Assembly: GCA_039696685.1 (NCBI GenBank)
Contig: CP155565.1
Coordinates: 930,001-994,000 of the forward strand
Origin: Vibrio sp. CDRSL-10 TSBA
GTDB taxonomy: Bacteria; Pseudomonadota; Gammaproteobacteria; Enterobacterales; Vibrionaceae
Length of the DNA stretch: 64,000 nt
Reading direction: 5' to 3'
The stretch's first letter is position 1. Each line of letters begins with the position of its first letter. Positions 40,858-52,113 of this stretch are shown piece after piece. Under the pieces are notes generated by a model. The model had not been told where the DNA came from, did not search any database, and was given only the letters and a program-made list of their open reading frames with translations. A program made the position numbers and the translations under genes.

Positions 40858-41430
40858 AACGACCGGAAAATAAAACGGATAAGCTAAAGCCCAACGGGCG
40901 ACCATAACCCCATGTTGAAAAGGCTTTAGCCTGTTACTTGCTGCTGATTAATTCTGACCCGCCTGTATCTCCCCCTCAGGCGGGTTTTCTTTTGCCGCTT
41001 ACCCGCTCCGGAATATCGCTCCGGCACTATGCTGCGCACATCAGCACGGCTAATCTCTGGTTTCGCATACCCCAAATCAGCCGACAGCGGTTATCGCCGT
41101 CCTCATTAACGCGCAGTATTTCCTGCCCCACACTACGTGTAATGCTGCGCGCAATTGCTTGCCCGTTTCTGCAGCGTACAGCGCGCCGCAAACATCAGCC
41201 GTTGATACCACAAACAGTTTTGCCCTGGTCGGTCAGCATTGGGGCAGCATTGATGCTCCCGACCGGTCACTTACTGGTGTCTGGTGTCTGGTGTCCTGCG
41301 TCTAACAGCGCATGCTGCCCTTAAGACATTTTTACTTTGGTCGCAATACGATTTATTGCAGCAAAAGCGGAGTAACGTTTCCTGCCGTAATAACATGATG
41401 ATGTGAAGGATGAACTCTGTAAGGCTGGGA
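40858..41430. other. Gene-free region between symporter and repeat elements
   Basis: Includes a 9-bp dyad GCTAAAGCC/GGCTTTAGC (40883-40891, 40922-40930) and the terminator at 40957. From 41000 to 41430 the sequence has short frames on both strands but no ribosome sites or recognisable domains. The phrase CTGGTGT is tandemly repeated near 41273-41290. Confidence 0.5.
40957..40992 (+). terminator. Terminator of the AGCS symporter gene
   Basis: ACCCGCCTG (40957-40965) and CAGGCGGGT (40977-40985), followed by TTTCTTTT: a 9-bp GC-rich stem with an 11-nt loop, 100 bp after the stop codon. Confidence 0.85.
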
Positions 41431-41478
41431 TGTTTCTATGTTTCTATGTTTCTATGTTTCTATGTTTCTATGTTGCTA
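41431..41478. repeat. 8-bp tandem repeat (TGTTTCTA)x5 plus one variant
   Basis: Five perfect copies of TGTTTCTA from 41431 to 41470, then TGTTGCTA. It directly abuts the ERIC-like element. Such short tandem arrays vary in copy number by slippage; this one is intergenic, so no phase-variable gene is implied. Confidence 0.9.
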
Positions 41479-41604
41479 TACCCAAACAACTTGGAGTTGC
41501 AGGTAGGCGGCAAATGAGTGAATCCCCATGAGCATAGAGACACTATGTGATTGGGGTGAACGAATGCAGCCAACACCGCTGCAGCTTCAAGTAGGAAGGG
41601 TATA
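41477..41604. repeat. ERIC/IRU-type intergenic repeat
   Basis: A 128-bp imperfect palindrome with ends TATACCC (41477) and GGGTATA (41604). The core GTGAATCCCCATGAGCATAG and TATGTGATTGGGGTGAACG matches the ERIC consensus used in repeat-PCR typing. These are non-autonomous elements transcribed as part of neighbouring mRNAs in enterics and vibrios. Confidence 0.85.
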
Positions 41605-41670
41605 TATTGCTTGCTAACAGAGTGAAGTGCGACGGAACGTCATGACCGGAGTTGATAGCAAGACATAAAA

Positions 41671-41695
41671 AAACAGGGCTTTCGCCCTGTCAAAA
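41671..41695 (-). terminator. Terminator of the oxidase/dehydrogenase/lyase genes
   Basis: ACAGGGC (41673-41679), TTTC loop, GCCCTGT (41684-41690). The A-run on its left reads as a T-run on the minus strand, 46 bp past the stop codon at 41736. The A/T flank on the right would also allow plus-strand use. Confidence 0.8.
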
Positions 41696-41735
41696 ATGCC
41701 CGTGAGAACACTAAAGAAGATACTACCCAAATTAA

Positions 41736-43086
41736 CTACAGCTCTATACCTGCCTGCCACTCTTTCCAGCGCATCGTTGTATTCGCGCCAAGGGAGAGAA
41801 AAGGTTCCGGCGGCAACTGCTTCGGAGCTTGTTGCAGCCTATATTCATCCAGGGTTGGGGAATGTTTTAGCACGGCTAGTTCCGCAGCCATCATCCCGGA
41901 CAAGGTGCCCTGCACGGTTCCTAACCCGTTTTGGCAGGCCGCGGCATACACTCTGTTTTCCACTTCACCAAAGGCAGGGACGGAGTTGATAGACAAACAC
42001 AAGCGGCCGCCCCAACGGTATTCCATATCCACGCCTTTCAGCATCGGGAAACGATTTTCAAATGAGCGATCCTGCAGCAACTTGGCCCGTTTCATGTTGC
42101 TGTCGGATGCCACTATCGACTGATTCAAGGTCGCTTGGTTACGAATGATGATGCGATCGCCTGATCCTTGGTAATCTGAAATGCGGCGTACCGTGGTTCC
42201 TAATGGATCGGCGGGCAGAATTCCCCAGTCCGACACACCGCCGAGGCGAAAGACTTCACGCGACGTCAGCTTGCGGGTCATCGAAGCATAGGTAAACACA
42301 TGCAGTAGCTGACGCGGGAAAAAGCCGAATGACTGAATATGGCCGTTAACCGCCAGTATCACTCGTTTAGCAGACACTATGCCTTTCGGTGTCTTGAGGC
42401 GATGCACATCGCCGAGATCCATCTCGATCACCGGACTGTTTTCATAGATATCGACCTTACCCTGCAAAGCGGCCGCACTGTTACGAATAAACGCCGCCGG
42501 TTGAATCATCACCGCACCCGGTGTAAATAAACCCTGGCGGTAGAAATCAGTCCCGGTCCATTCTTTCAGATAAGAATCACTCAACAGGTTGTAGTTTTCC
42601 CCCAGCGCAGCAAGATGTTTAGCGTAGGAATGAATATGTTTGCGCGCTTTTTCGGTGCATGCCGCCGTGACCTTACCACACGGATCAAACACCTTCTTGC
42701 CAAACTCATACTCTTGCGCCAAATCGCGTGCGAAATTAATCGCGATACGATTGAGCTTGATTTTGCGTCGATCGTCTTCCATTCCGCCGGAATAGGTTTC
42801 AGACGTTAACTCATGCGGCAGATCGATCATAAACCCGCTGTTACGTCCGGCCGGACCGTGCGCGAGCTGCCGTGCTTCGAGAAACCGCAATACGCTCCCC
42901 TGCACCCACTAACTGCGTCAGTCGCCGCGCCGCTGCCAGGCCGGCAAATCCACCACCTACAATAACCCAGTCATAGCTGGTATTGCAGTCCACCTGCGGA
43001 TAAGAGACTTGTTTACCCAGAATCGCATTCCAGGCCGCTTCACCTCTGTCCGTTGGTAACTTGCTTACATTAATCATGTTTCGCAT
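41736..43086 (-). CDS. DAO-family FAD-dependent oxidoreductase (frame shifted once)
   Basis: Corrected length is 449 residues. Start at ATG 43086, with AAGGA 8 bases upstream. Rossmann FAD motif DWVIVGGGFAGLAAARRL is followed after correction by IAVLEARQLAHGPAGRNSGF, the DAO/PuuB-like second signature. The C-terminal part has WGGRLCLSINSVPAFGEVEN and YAAACQNGLGTVQGTLSG. The frame breaks at AAA 42882-42884 (GAAAC). This family oxidises amines or D-/imino acids. With the adjacent aldehyde dehydrogenase and DapA-family gene, a role in oxidising an amino compound to an aldehyde or imino acid is likely. Confidence 0.82.
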
Positions 43087-43200
43087 ACGTTTTTCCTTGC
43101 TCGCATGCCTACTCATCCGGCGTTGGTTGCGGTGAGCGTTAAACCGCTTCACCGCGACACCGTAATCACCGGACTTCAGTCGTTAAACAGCCTCAGACGG

Positions 43201-44703
43201 TTATAAGTCGTGTGTCATGTCGACCCAAATCGTTTTGAGCTCGGTATATTGGTCATGGGCATGAACCGAATTATCACGCCCGCCGAATCCGGATTGCTTA
43301 TACCCGCCGAATGGTGTGGTGATATCTCCTTCACCAAAGCAGTTAACCGTGACCGTACCGGCTTTGATGGCACGGGCTGCGCGCAATGCTGCGCCGTTAC
43401 TGGTCGTAAACAGTGAAGCCGCTAAGCCATAACTGGTCTCATTGGCAACCCGCAACGCTTCTTCAACCGAATCGACAGTAATCACAGACAGTACAGGGCC
43501 GAAGATCTCTTCTTGCGCAATTTGATCCTGATTATCCACACCATCAAAAATGGTCGGTTCAATGTAGACGCCGTCGCGGCTCTCACCACCGGCTAAGAGG
43601 GTATAACCCTTTTCTTTACCTAGCTGGATGTAACTCATGACCTTGTCATAGTGACGGCGGTCAATCATGGCACCCAACTGGTTGTCCGGATTAAGCGGGC
43701 ACCCCATCTGCCACTCTTTAAGCGCTGTTAAGATATGCGCCATCAGTTGCGGCTTGATGCCTGACTGCACGATAAGACGTGACGCAGCAGAGCAGTTCTC
43801 ACCCATATTCCAAAAGGCTGCAGAACAGATATGCTGGGCAATTTTATCTAAATGCTCAGCATCGTTGAGCACAACGCAAGGGTTTTTACCGCCAAGCTCA
43901 AGCACCACTTTTTTCAGGTTAGATTCGGCAGAATAGTTAAGGAACCGACGCCCGGTGACCGTTGAACCGGTAAAGGTCACCATATCGACATCGGCATGGC
44001 GGCCAAGCGGCTCACCCACTTCTGCACCACTGCCCGTGACCACACTGAACACGCCATCCGGGATACCCGCGGCAGAGGCCAGTTCAGCCAGGCGCAAAGC
44101 CGTTAATGACGTCTGTTCCGCTGGTTTCACCACCACGGAACAGCCCGCCGCTAATGCCGGTGCGATTTTCCAGCCCAGCATCAGCATCGGGAAATTCCAC
44201 GGCAATACAGCGCCTACCACACCAACCGGCTCTCTGACGATCATCGCCATCGCCTCATTACCAACCGGGGCGGTTTGATCGTAAATCTTATCGATCGCTT
44301 CAGCGTGCCAGTTCACGGTATGCACAAACTCAGGTACATCAATCGTGACACAGTCACTGATTGGCTTACCTGAATCGAGACATTCCATCACCGCCAGTTC
44401 GTTTGCGTGTTGCGACACCAGCTGTCCGAACGCCTGCAAAATACGTTTGCGCTCATTCGGATGCAGTTGGCTCCAGCCGCCGTTTTCAAACGCCTGCTTT
44501 GCTGCTGCAACCGCCTTATCGACATCCTGCGCATCACAGGCAGAAACCAGCGCTAGTTGCTCTCCGGTCGCCGGGTTCGTCGTCGGGTAGGTTCTGCCGG
44601 ATATGGCGTCACAGTACTGACCATTGATGAAGCTTTGAGTCGGAACCTTAAGCTGCTCAGCAATAGCCATGTAGTCTTGATGTGTAAGTAGCTCTGACAT
44701 CAT
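43201..44703 (-). CDS. NAD(P)-dependent aldehyde dehydrogenase, PuuC-like
   Basis: About 500 residues. Classic ALDH motifs: GAVLPWNFPMLMLGWKIAPA, VTFTGSTVTGRRF, the general base in VLELGGKNP, and the catalytic cysteine in MGENCSAASRL; the end is TTPFGGYKQSGFGGRDNS. GGAGG precedes two adjacent ATGs (44703, 44700). Closest in style to PuuC/BetB enzymes acting on amino-aldehydes, but a 2-oxoglutarate-semialdehyde role would also fit its DapA-family neighbour. It lies between the lyase and oxidase genes on the same strand and is probably co-transcribed. Confidence 0.87.
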   Translation of the reverse strand: MMSELLTHQDYMAIAEQLKVPTQSFINGQYCDAISGRTYPTTNPATGEQLALVSACDAQDVDKAVAAAKQAFENGGWSQLHPNERKRILQAFGQLVSQHANELAVMECLDSGKPISDCVTIDVPEFVHTVNWHAEAIDKIYDQTAPVGNEAMAMIVREPVGVVGAVLPWNFPMLMLGWKIAPALAAGCSVVVKPAEQTSLTALRLAELASAAGIPDGVFSVVTGSGAEVGEPLGRHADVDMVTFTGSTVTGRRFLNYSAESNLKKVVLELGGKNPCVVLNDAEHLDKIAQHICSAAFWNMGENCSAASRLIVQSGIKPQLMAHILTALKEWQMGCPLNPDNQLGAMIDRRHYDKVMSYIQLGKEKGYTLLAGGESRDGVYIEPTIFDGVDNQDQIAQEEIFGPVLSVITVDSVEEALRVANETSYGLAASLFTTSNGAALRAARAIKAGTVTVNCFGEGDITTPFGGYKQSGFGGRDNSVHAHDQYTELKTIWVDMTHDL

Positions 44704-44729
44704 TCATCCTCCGTGATGTGTGTATCGGA

Positions 44730-45627
44730 TTACAGTGCGGCAATAACACTCTTGAGTGTGCTGACCACATCCGTCATCTGGCTTTTTTCCTGATCCGTCA
44801 GACCATACAATGGCTTGCGAACTTCACCGGCAAAACGACCATCGATTTCAACGCCGTGTTTAACACTCTGAATGAACTTTCCGCCCTGTTCGAGCACACT
44901 CATCAGCGGCATCATTGCTGCCATAACCGCACGGCCTTTGACAAAGTCGTTGTCGATCACACAAGCCTGATGCAGCGCTAAATGCTCTTGTGGTAAGAAG
45001 TTGGAACCGGCACATACCCAGCTCTGGCATCCCCAGGCGAAGAACTCTAATGCCTGATCATCCATGCCGCACGACACCTGCAATTGCGGATAGTCGTTGA
45101 CCAGCATATGTAAACGGTTAATGTCGCCGGAGCTCTCTTTGATAGAAATAAAATTCGCAGACTCGGACAAGACGATGTCAAAAAACTCTTTTTCCATGTT
45201 CACGCCCATACGATCAGGATAGTTGTACAACATGACAGGCAGGTTAGCCGCTTTATCGACCGCAAGAGCGTGTGCCGCCAGTTTCCTGCTGGGTTGGCAG
45301 CGAATAAGGTGGAGTGGCAACCAAAATCGCATCAGCTTTATATTGCGCCGCGGCTTGTGCCAGCTTAATCGAATCTTCCGGGTTGACCGAACCAGTCCCG
45401 AACACAACATGCACCTGGTCAGCAACCTGTTCCTTCGCCAGTTGCAGGAGCTGAATGCGCTCTTCCAGTGTCTCGACATAGTACTCACCCGTCGTGCCAC
45501 CGATCACAATACCCTGCACACCTGATTTTACCAGGTAAGATACGTGTTCAATGTAGGCCTCAACGTTGATGCTGCCGTCTTGGTTGAATGGGGTAATAAC
45601 CGGGGTATATATTCCGTTAAATTTCAT
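44730..45627 (-). CDS. DapA/DHDPS-family lyase or deaminase (frame shifted once)
   Basis: Corrected length is 298 residues, a TIM barrel. MKFNGIYTPVITPFNQDGSI, GGTTGEYYVETLEER, the catalytic Tyr in VMLYNYPDRMGV and the Schiff-base Lys in FISIKESSGD are all present. The family includes dihydrodipicolinate synthase, 4-hydroxy-2-oxoglutarate aldolase and pyrroline-hydroxycarboxylate deaminase (HypD). A biosynthetic DapA is less likely in this oxidase/ALDH setting. The frame breaks at TTT 45282-45284 (GTTTC); removing one base gives TQQELAAHALAVDKA. First gene of the minus-strand set. Confidence 0.83.
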
Positions 45628-46055
45628 GAATCCGCCTTGATTAAAGAGTTAAACATGAGTTCGGACATAGCTCGCCCGCCTCAGAACGTTAACAAACATT
45701 AACCAAACGGTAACAATCAAACAAACGACGTTTTCGGCAGAAAATTAATAACCTCAGGTTATGGGCTGGGGCTGACGCGTTGATGCCCTTAGCGGCTCTT
45801 AAACAATCGTATGAGGGATAAAAATGGCACATCTCAGCGAGTTTTATCACAACCAAAGGAATATACGACCATCCACTTAGAACCTATCCTTAAAGTGATT
45901 TGTATTTACCTATTTGTAATTTCAAACAAAAATTCGCTCTTTTCATCCGAGATATTTAATCGATATTCATAACACTTGTTATTCAGTTAGATTCTAGAAT
46001 TCTAAAGCACATAAATAAAACATTAATAAGCACTTACCAATAGCAAGGAAATAAA
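45628..46055. other. Divergent promoter region between DapA-family and SMP-30 genes
   Basis: About 428 bp, AT-rich, no coding frame. AACAAACATTAACC and CGGTAACAATC around 45690-45720 are AT-rich direct-repeat-like segments. No clear dyad operator was seen. Confidence 0.45.
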
Positions 46056-47124
46056 ATGAAAGGAAAATATCTGCTAGGATTGTTAATTTCATCTGTCACT
46101 ATGAGCAACGCGATATCCGCTGAAGAGTTTTCTAATATGCCGATTGATGTTCAGGCACGCGCATCGAATTGGAAACCTTCATTACGATATCCCGACCCTG
46201 CGATTGAAGTTCTGGATGAATCATTCCTAAAGTACAGACTTTTCAATGCGAGTCTGGAACAAATCGCGACGGGTTTCCGATGGGCTGAAGGTCCCGCGTA
46301 CAACAAAAAGGGCAATTACCTGGTGTTTAGTGATCTTCCCAATAACAGGCTGGTAAAATGGGACGAGAAAACCGGTGAGGTAACCGCTTTAAAAGCTCAA
46401 TCAAATAATTCCAATGGTAATGTGTTCGATTTACAAGGAAGATTGATCACCGCCGAACACTTGGGCCGGAGAGTCATTCGTACAGAAGAAGACGGTTTCT
46501 GTGACTGTTTTAGCGGATAACTATCAAGGCAAGAAACTCAACTCACCAAATGACTTAGCGATTGAAACTGATGGTTCAATCTGGTTTACCGATCCGCCAT
46601 TTGGTATTGGTGGTTACTATGAGGGAGAAAAGGCCACGCCGGATTTGGACTTCCAGGGCGTTTACCGAATTGATGCAAAATCAGGGGAACTCAAACTGGT
46701 TTTAAAAGACCTCAAAAGCCCAAATGGCTTAGCGTTTTCATCTGATGGAAAACATCTGTTTATTGTTGAAGGTCGCGCAAAGCCAAATCGATTGATTTGG
46801 AAATATGACGTCAGTAAAGATGGGTCACTCACTAATAAAACCAAGTATTTCGAAGCTCTGAATAATGGCGCACTTGACGGTATAAAAGTTGACGAAGACG
46901 GTAATATTTGGGCTGGTTGGGGAAGTACCGGAGCACCGGATGTAGACCCTGCCCCGCTGGATGGAATTATCGTCATTAATCCAGGCGGTAAAATTATCGG
47001 ACATATTCACGCTCCTGAACGATGTGCAAATCTTGCTTTTGGCGGAAAACACAACAACAGAATATTTATGACATGCAGTCACTCTATTTATTCTCTGTAT
47101 GTTAATACACGTGGTGCCTACTAA
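46056..47124 (+). CDS. Secreted SMP-30/gluconolactonase-family protein (frame shifted once)
   Basis: Corrected length is 355 residues. The signal peptide MKGKYLLGLLISSVTMSNAI ends near residue 22, so it acts in the periplasm. Six-bladed propeller landmarks: the metal ligand Glu in GFRWAEGPAY, Asn in NSPNDLAIETDG, and Asp in ALDGIKVDEDGN. Lactonases of this family open sugar lactones. The frame breaks at TTT 46496-46498 (GTTTC); removing one base gives EEDGSVTVLADNYQGKKL. AAGGA precedes the ATG. Its position may be unrelated to the amino-acid locus on its left. Confidence 0.83.
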
Positions 47125-47205
47125 ATTCTAGCGTAAAGATTAAGTAGAACGGCATAAATAAAATGATATTTACGCCTTTACATTAGTTACCGTTCACAAC
47201 ACCTA

Positions 47206-47229
47206 AAAGAGCCGCAAACGCGGCTCTTA
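47206..47229 (+). terminator. Terminator after the SMP-30 gene
   Basis: AAAGAGCCGC, loop AAAC, GCGGCTCTTAT: a GC-rich stem 80 bp after the stop codon. It is nearly the same stem sequence as the terminator at 1375. Confidence 0.8.
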
Positions 47230-47630
47230 TTTGCTAATACGCCAACCTCAGATAAATGACTCTTTGCCGTGCTCATTGTCTTCTGCTCTTGTACGTAAAT
47301 AAATGCAGTACACTTGCTGAGTTTCTCCAGTTCTAATGCACATACCATAGGCACTCGGTAGAGGAGCTGGCAAAACCACCGTATATGGCAGTTCTCATTG
47401 CTGTCTCTCAAACCTCATGTCTCTACCATCTTGTTGATAAACAGTTGAATCCAACAACTGTTATGTGTTTACAGTGCCCTTCTGTATCTATACCAAGGCG
47501 GAAAAACCTCTTAGCATGGTGGAAAAATAGCAAAATAGAACAAGATTACACCTTGATGGGTATGAGGCGAGATAATCATGAGCCTCTGATTTTTACCGTA
47601 AATAGATATTGAATTTGATGGAGATAGATA
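47230..47630. other. Gene-poor stretch upstream of a small membrane-protein gene
   Basis: About 400 bp. Short frames exist on both strands (including one ending at 47612) but none has a convincing start, ribosome site or domain. Confidence 0.4.
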
Positions 47631-47882
47631 ATGAGCAACGGTTGGTTTAACTTCTTTCCATACTTTGCAGGCGCACTTAAGATTATTGTCACAGCGATTG
47701 GCGCCTACTTTGCGATTAAATGGCATTTCGATGAAGATCGCCGAGTAAAGGAAGCAGAAGGCGTGGTATTTGAACCACAGAGCTTCAAGAAAAAGCTGGC
47801 AAAGATGCTCGCTATTCCCGTCATTCTGACCGTTCTGATCATTATCACTGTATATGCAACTAACTGGGTACTTGACGCTTAA
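47631..47882 (+). CDS. Small two-span membrane protein, unknown function
   Basis: An 83-residue protein, preceded by GGAG at suitable distance from the ATG. Two hydrophobic helices (about 10-28, YFAGALKIIVTAIGAYFAI, and about 60-79, LAIPVILTVLIIITVYAT) flank a charged loop rich in Lys, Glu and Arg. I do not recognise a family. Isolated between a terminator and a decayed region. Confidence 0.5.
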   Translation: MSNGWFNFFPYFAGALKIIVTAIGAYFAIKWHFDEDRRVKEAEGVVFEPQSFKKKLAKMLAIPVILTVLIIITVYATNWVLDA

Positions 47883-47941
47883 CTGACTGGTTGTGTTGAG
47901 ACAATCGTTCAGATCCATGGTCATACTCAGGAACAACCTAA

Positions 47942-48261
47942 TCACAGAAGTTCGGCTTGTTCGGGTTCAAATTGTTTCTGAGTATGGTCCGGGTAATACC
48001 CAATACCTAGACAGTTTTTAAACTCCGTCGCATTCATGACCTTGCAAATGCACGACACGCTTCGGGGGTTGCACCATCAAACAACGCAATCAAATTGATC
48101 AATGGCGTTTCTTTATTTTTGATATGAATATTACCCTAAGATGGCCAATCCATGATGATGAGTTTTGGCATTCCAGAGTACTGGAAATACTGTTCATACG
48201 TCATAAAAGGCATATTAATGACCACTTTATATGCAAGCAGGATGTTATCCTTTAAAGTCAT
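47942..48261 (-). pseudogene. Decayed small gene, unknown family
   Basis: Reading the minus strand from ATG 48261 gives MTLKDNILLAYKVV, then a TAG at 48136-48138 after MPKLIIMDWPS, and the same frame continues as GNIHIKNKETPLINLIALFD and GATPEACRAFARS. A second frame then runs MNATEFKNCLGIGYYPDHTQ to a stop at 47942. Together they read like one protein broken by an in-frame stop (Trp to amber would fit) and a frameshift near 48036. Neither lesion is a GAAAC site, so this looks truly degenerate. Family unknown. Confidence 0.35.
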
Positions 48262-48264
48262 TGA

Positions 48265-48462
48265 TTGTTTGATAGGACGATAGAGTTGCAGCTCGCATTT
48301 GATAAGGATTACTTCAACAAACTGGGCGTCTTAAACGTTATGGCGGTAGAAAACGATGGAACTACATACATCGTGGATAAAAAAGTACGCCAAGCGGTAA
48401 GCGGAACCTACCTGGTTGATATGGACGGCCTACTCTCTCTGAATGAGATTCAGCGCCTGTGA
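48265..48462 (+). CDS. Possible small hypothetical protein
   Basis: A 65-residue frame starting only from TTG, without a clear ribosome site; content such as LGVLNVMAVENDGTTYIVDK looks protein-like. It may be a remnant linked to the decayed gene on its left. No function assigned. Confidence 0.25.
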   Translation: MFDRTIELQLAFDKDYFNKLGVLNVMAVENDGTTYIVDKKVRQAVSGTYLVDMDGLLSLNEIQRL

Positions 48463-48548
48463 AGTGGCAAGGTTAGATGTCGGGCTATTTCTATAATGTG
48501 AAAGAACCTACCGCCTTCTATAAAAGAGTAGCTTAATAAGTTCAAAAG

Positions 48549-48593
48549 CAAAGCTGCAAACGTACCAAGAGCAAATACGTTGCAGCTTTGTTT
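48549..48593 (-). terminator. Terminator of the bgl operon
   Basis: CAAAGCTGCAAACGTA and TACGTTGCAGCTTTG form a long stem with one bulged base, just past the stop codon of the 6-phospho-beta-glucosidase gene; the A-rich left flank reads as T residues on the minus strand. Confidence 0.7.
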
Positions 48594-48602
48594 TAGGGGG
48601 GA

Positions 48603-50081
<1,479 letters not shown>

Positions 50082-50097
50082 TTAATCTGTTGGTGCC

Positions 50098-52009
50098 TTA
50101 AGCAAAACTTGGTTGAGCGGCCAGTTTAATGACGTGTTCATCTTCTCGGATGCTCTCGTTAAGAGTGAACTCTTGATAGTCGGACGTATTGGTTACGACC
50201 ATGATGACGCTGGTATCAACCCCTTCTCGTTCAAGTGACTCCAGTTCAAATTCGACTAGTGGCTGACCGACGGTAATAGTGTCTCCATCCTCAATATTGG
50301 AAGAAAAGTACCTTCCGTTGAGTTTCACCGTATCAATGCCAATATGGATTAGAATTTCTGCCCCATTGTCACTAGTAATTGCAATTGCATGTTTCGTTGG
50401 GAATATCGAAGTCACCACACCATTAACAGGAGAAGTTACAAGTCCTTCATATGGTTTAATGGCCAGTCCTTTACCAAAAGTTTCCGTCGCAAAGACCGGG
50501 TCGCTAACATTCTCTAACTTGACAAACTCACCTTTAACTGGAGGGAAGATAGTTTCTTGAGCAAGAGCTTTTACTGCTTCTTTTGCTTGCGTTACAACAG
50601 AAGCCGGAGTTTTGTTCACCGATGCTTCTTTCTCCGTGGAACTAGGTTTATCCTCAAAACCAACCACATAAGTAATCGCAGCTGCAGCGACAAAACTAAT
50701 CAACATACTACCGATGGCATAGAAGAATGTAGGACCAGCTAATGCCGGTAGCCCTGGTAAACCACTCATTGTGAAGGCGTATGCTTTTACACCAGCTGTG
50801 ACTGCGAAAGACCCACCTAGAGCTCCACCAATTAGTGCAGCAAAGAACGGTCTTTTCAAACGGATATTGACACCATACATTGCAGGTTCAGTAATACCCA
50901 TTGCTGCTGTAAGACTCACTGAAAGAGCAAGCGATTTCATTTTTTTATCTTTTGTTTTTAAAAAGACGCCGAATGCAGCACCCGCTTGACCAAGGTTAGC
51001 GACAAAGAATAATGGCTTAATTGGATCAAATCCCATTGTACTGACGTTATTTACCATTACAGGCACAAGGGTGTAATGCATGCCGGTAATGATTAGTACT
51101 GACATCGTACCGCCCAAGATCAACCCAGCAAGCCATCCCATGTTTTCCAATAACCACAATACCCCTCCAGTAAGGTTCCCACCTAAAAACAAACCAATTG
51201 GCCCTAATACGCTTAATGTAATTGGCGTAACAATAATAAGTGTCAATAACGGGACAAACATGGTTTTCAACGAACCTGGCATAAACTTGTCTATGAACTT
51301 TTCAACATAAGACATGAGCCAAATCGCTAAAATAATTGGGATAACCGAAGATGCGTAAGATGCTGGCGTGATAGGCAGACCAAAGAAGCTAATGTCTATA
51401 CCGCTTTGTTTACTTGCCGCAAAGAGTCCAGATAGGCTTGGATGAAATAAAGCGGCAGCAACTGCCATTGCTACATAAGAATTACATTTAAAACGTACTG
51501 AGCAACTGTGAGCCAACACAATTGGTAGCAGATAAAAAACACCATCACTGATAGCATTCAGTATCTGGTAGTTTTGACTGTCTTTTGGAAGAATATCGAA
51601 TGTTAGCAATAACGCCAGTATACCTTTAAGGATACCAGCACCGGCAATCGCAGGGATAATCGGCGAGAAAATACCACTGATTGTTTCCATCAGGAAAGCT
51701 AGTTTCCCAGATTTCTCCGCAGTTTCGTTTTCAGCAGAGCCTTCTTGTGATGATTTACGTAAGCGTGGAATTGTTGTGTATATTTCATCACAAACTTTGC
51801 TGACTCTATCACCAAGAATAACTTGAAATTGATCGCCTGAAAGATTGGTACCAAATACACCATCGAGATCAGCGATAGCGTCTTTATTTGCCTTCGACAA
51901 GTCCTTTAAATTGAATCTTAATCGAGTAATGCAGTGAAAAAGAAACGGTGATGTTATCGTCACCACCCACTAACCGTATAATTTGATTAGCTAACTCTTT
52001 ATTTGACAT
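50098..52009 (-). CDS. bglF: Beta-glucoside PTS permease EIIBCA (frame shifted once)
   Basis: Corrected length is 636 residues from ATG 52009. EIIB: MSNKELANQIIRLVGGDDNI followed by TVLFHCITRLRF, with the phospho-cysteine at residue 26. EIIC spans about residues 105-440 with multiple helices, and EIIA ends the protein with the phospho-histidine in EILIHIGIDTVKLNG. The frame breaks at AAA 51943-51945 (GAAAC), which otherwise hides the first 15-20 residues. It imports and phosphorylates beta-glucosides such as cellobiose, arbutin or salicin. Expression is probably gated by BglG at the leader hairpin just upstream. Confidence 0.9.
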
Positions 52010-52038
52010 GGTATGTCTCCAGAAAGAAATGAAAATTG

Positions 52039-52095
52039 GCTGCTAGAGCAGCAAATAATCCCTCTGGTGTTTGCCTGATTTAACAGTAACAAGCC
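52039..52095 (-). promoter_or_regulatory. RAT/terminator switch before the PTS gene
   Basis: On the minus strand, GGCTTGTTACTGTTAAATCA then GGCAAACACC (52095 to 52066) closely matches the E. coli bgl ribonucleic antiterminator, the BglG/LicT binding site. Its 3' part (CAGGCAAA) can instead pair with TTTGCTG downstream to form a competing terminator stem. BglG binding would allow transcription into the PTS gene. Confidence 0.75.
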
Positions 52096-52113
52096 TCGTG
52101 GACATAAATGTAA

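Noticed and set aside
40938..41324. Possible 128-residue protein in the gap after the symporter.
   Set aside because: The frame overlaps the symporter terminator, has no ribosome site, and its composition (many Ser, Arg, Pro, Cys) looks non-coding.
41431..41478. CRISPR-like array from the regularly repeated octamers.
   Set aside because: Units are only 8 bp and directly adjacent with no spacers; this is a simple tandem repeat.
44730..45627. Lysine-biosynthetic DapA.
   Set aside because: The family fold and Schiff-base Lys are shared by many aldolases and deaminases; flanking oxidase and aldehyde dehydrogenase favour a catabolic member.
47385..47612. A 75-residue plus-strand frame before the small membrane protein.
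   Set aside because: No ribosome site, no recognisable motif, and codon content unlike neighbouring genes.
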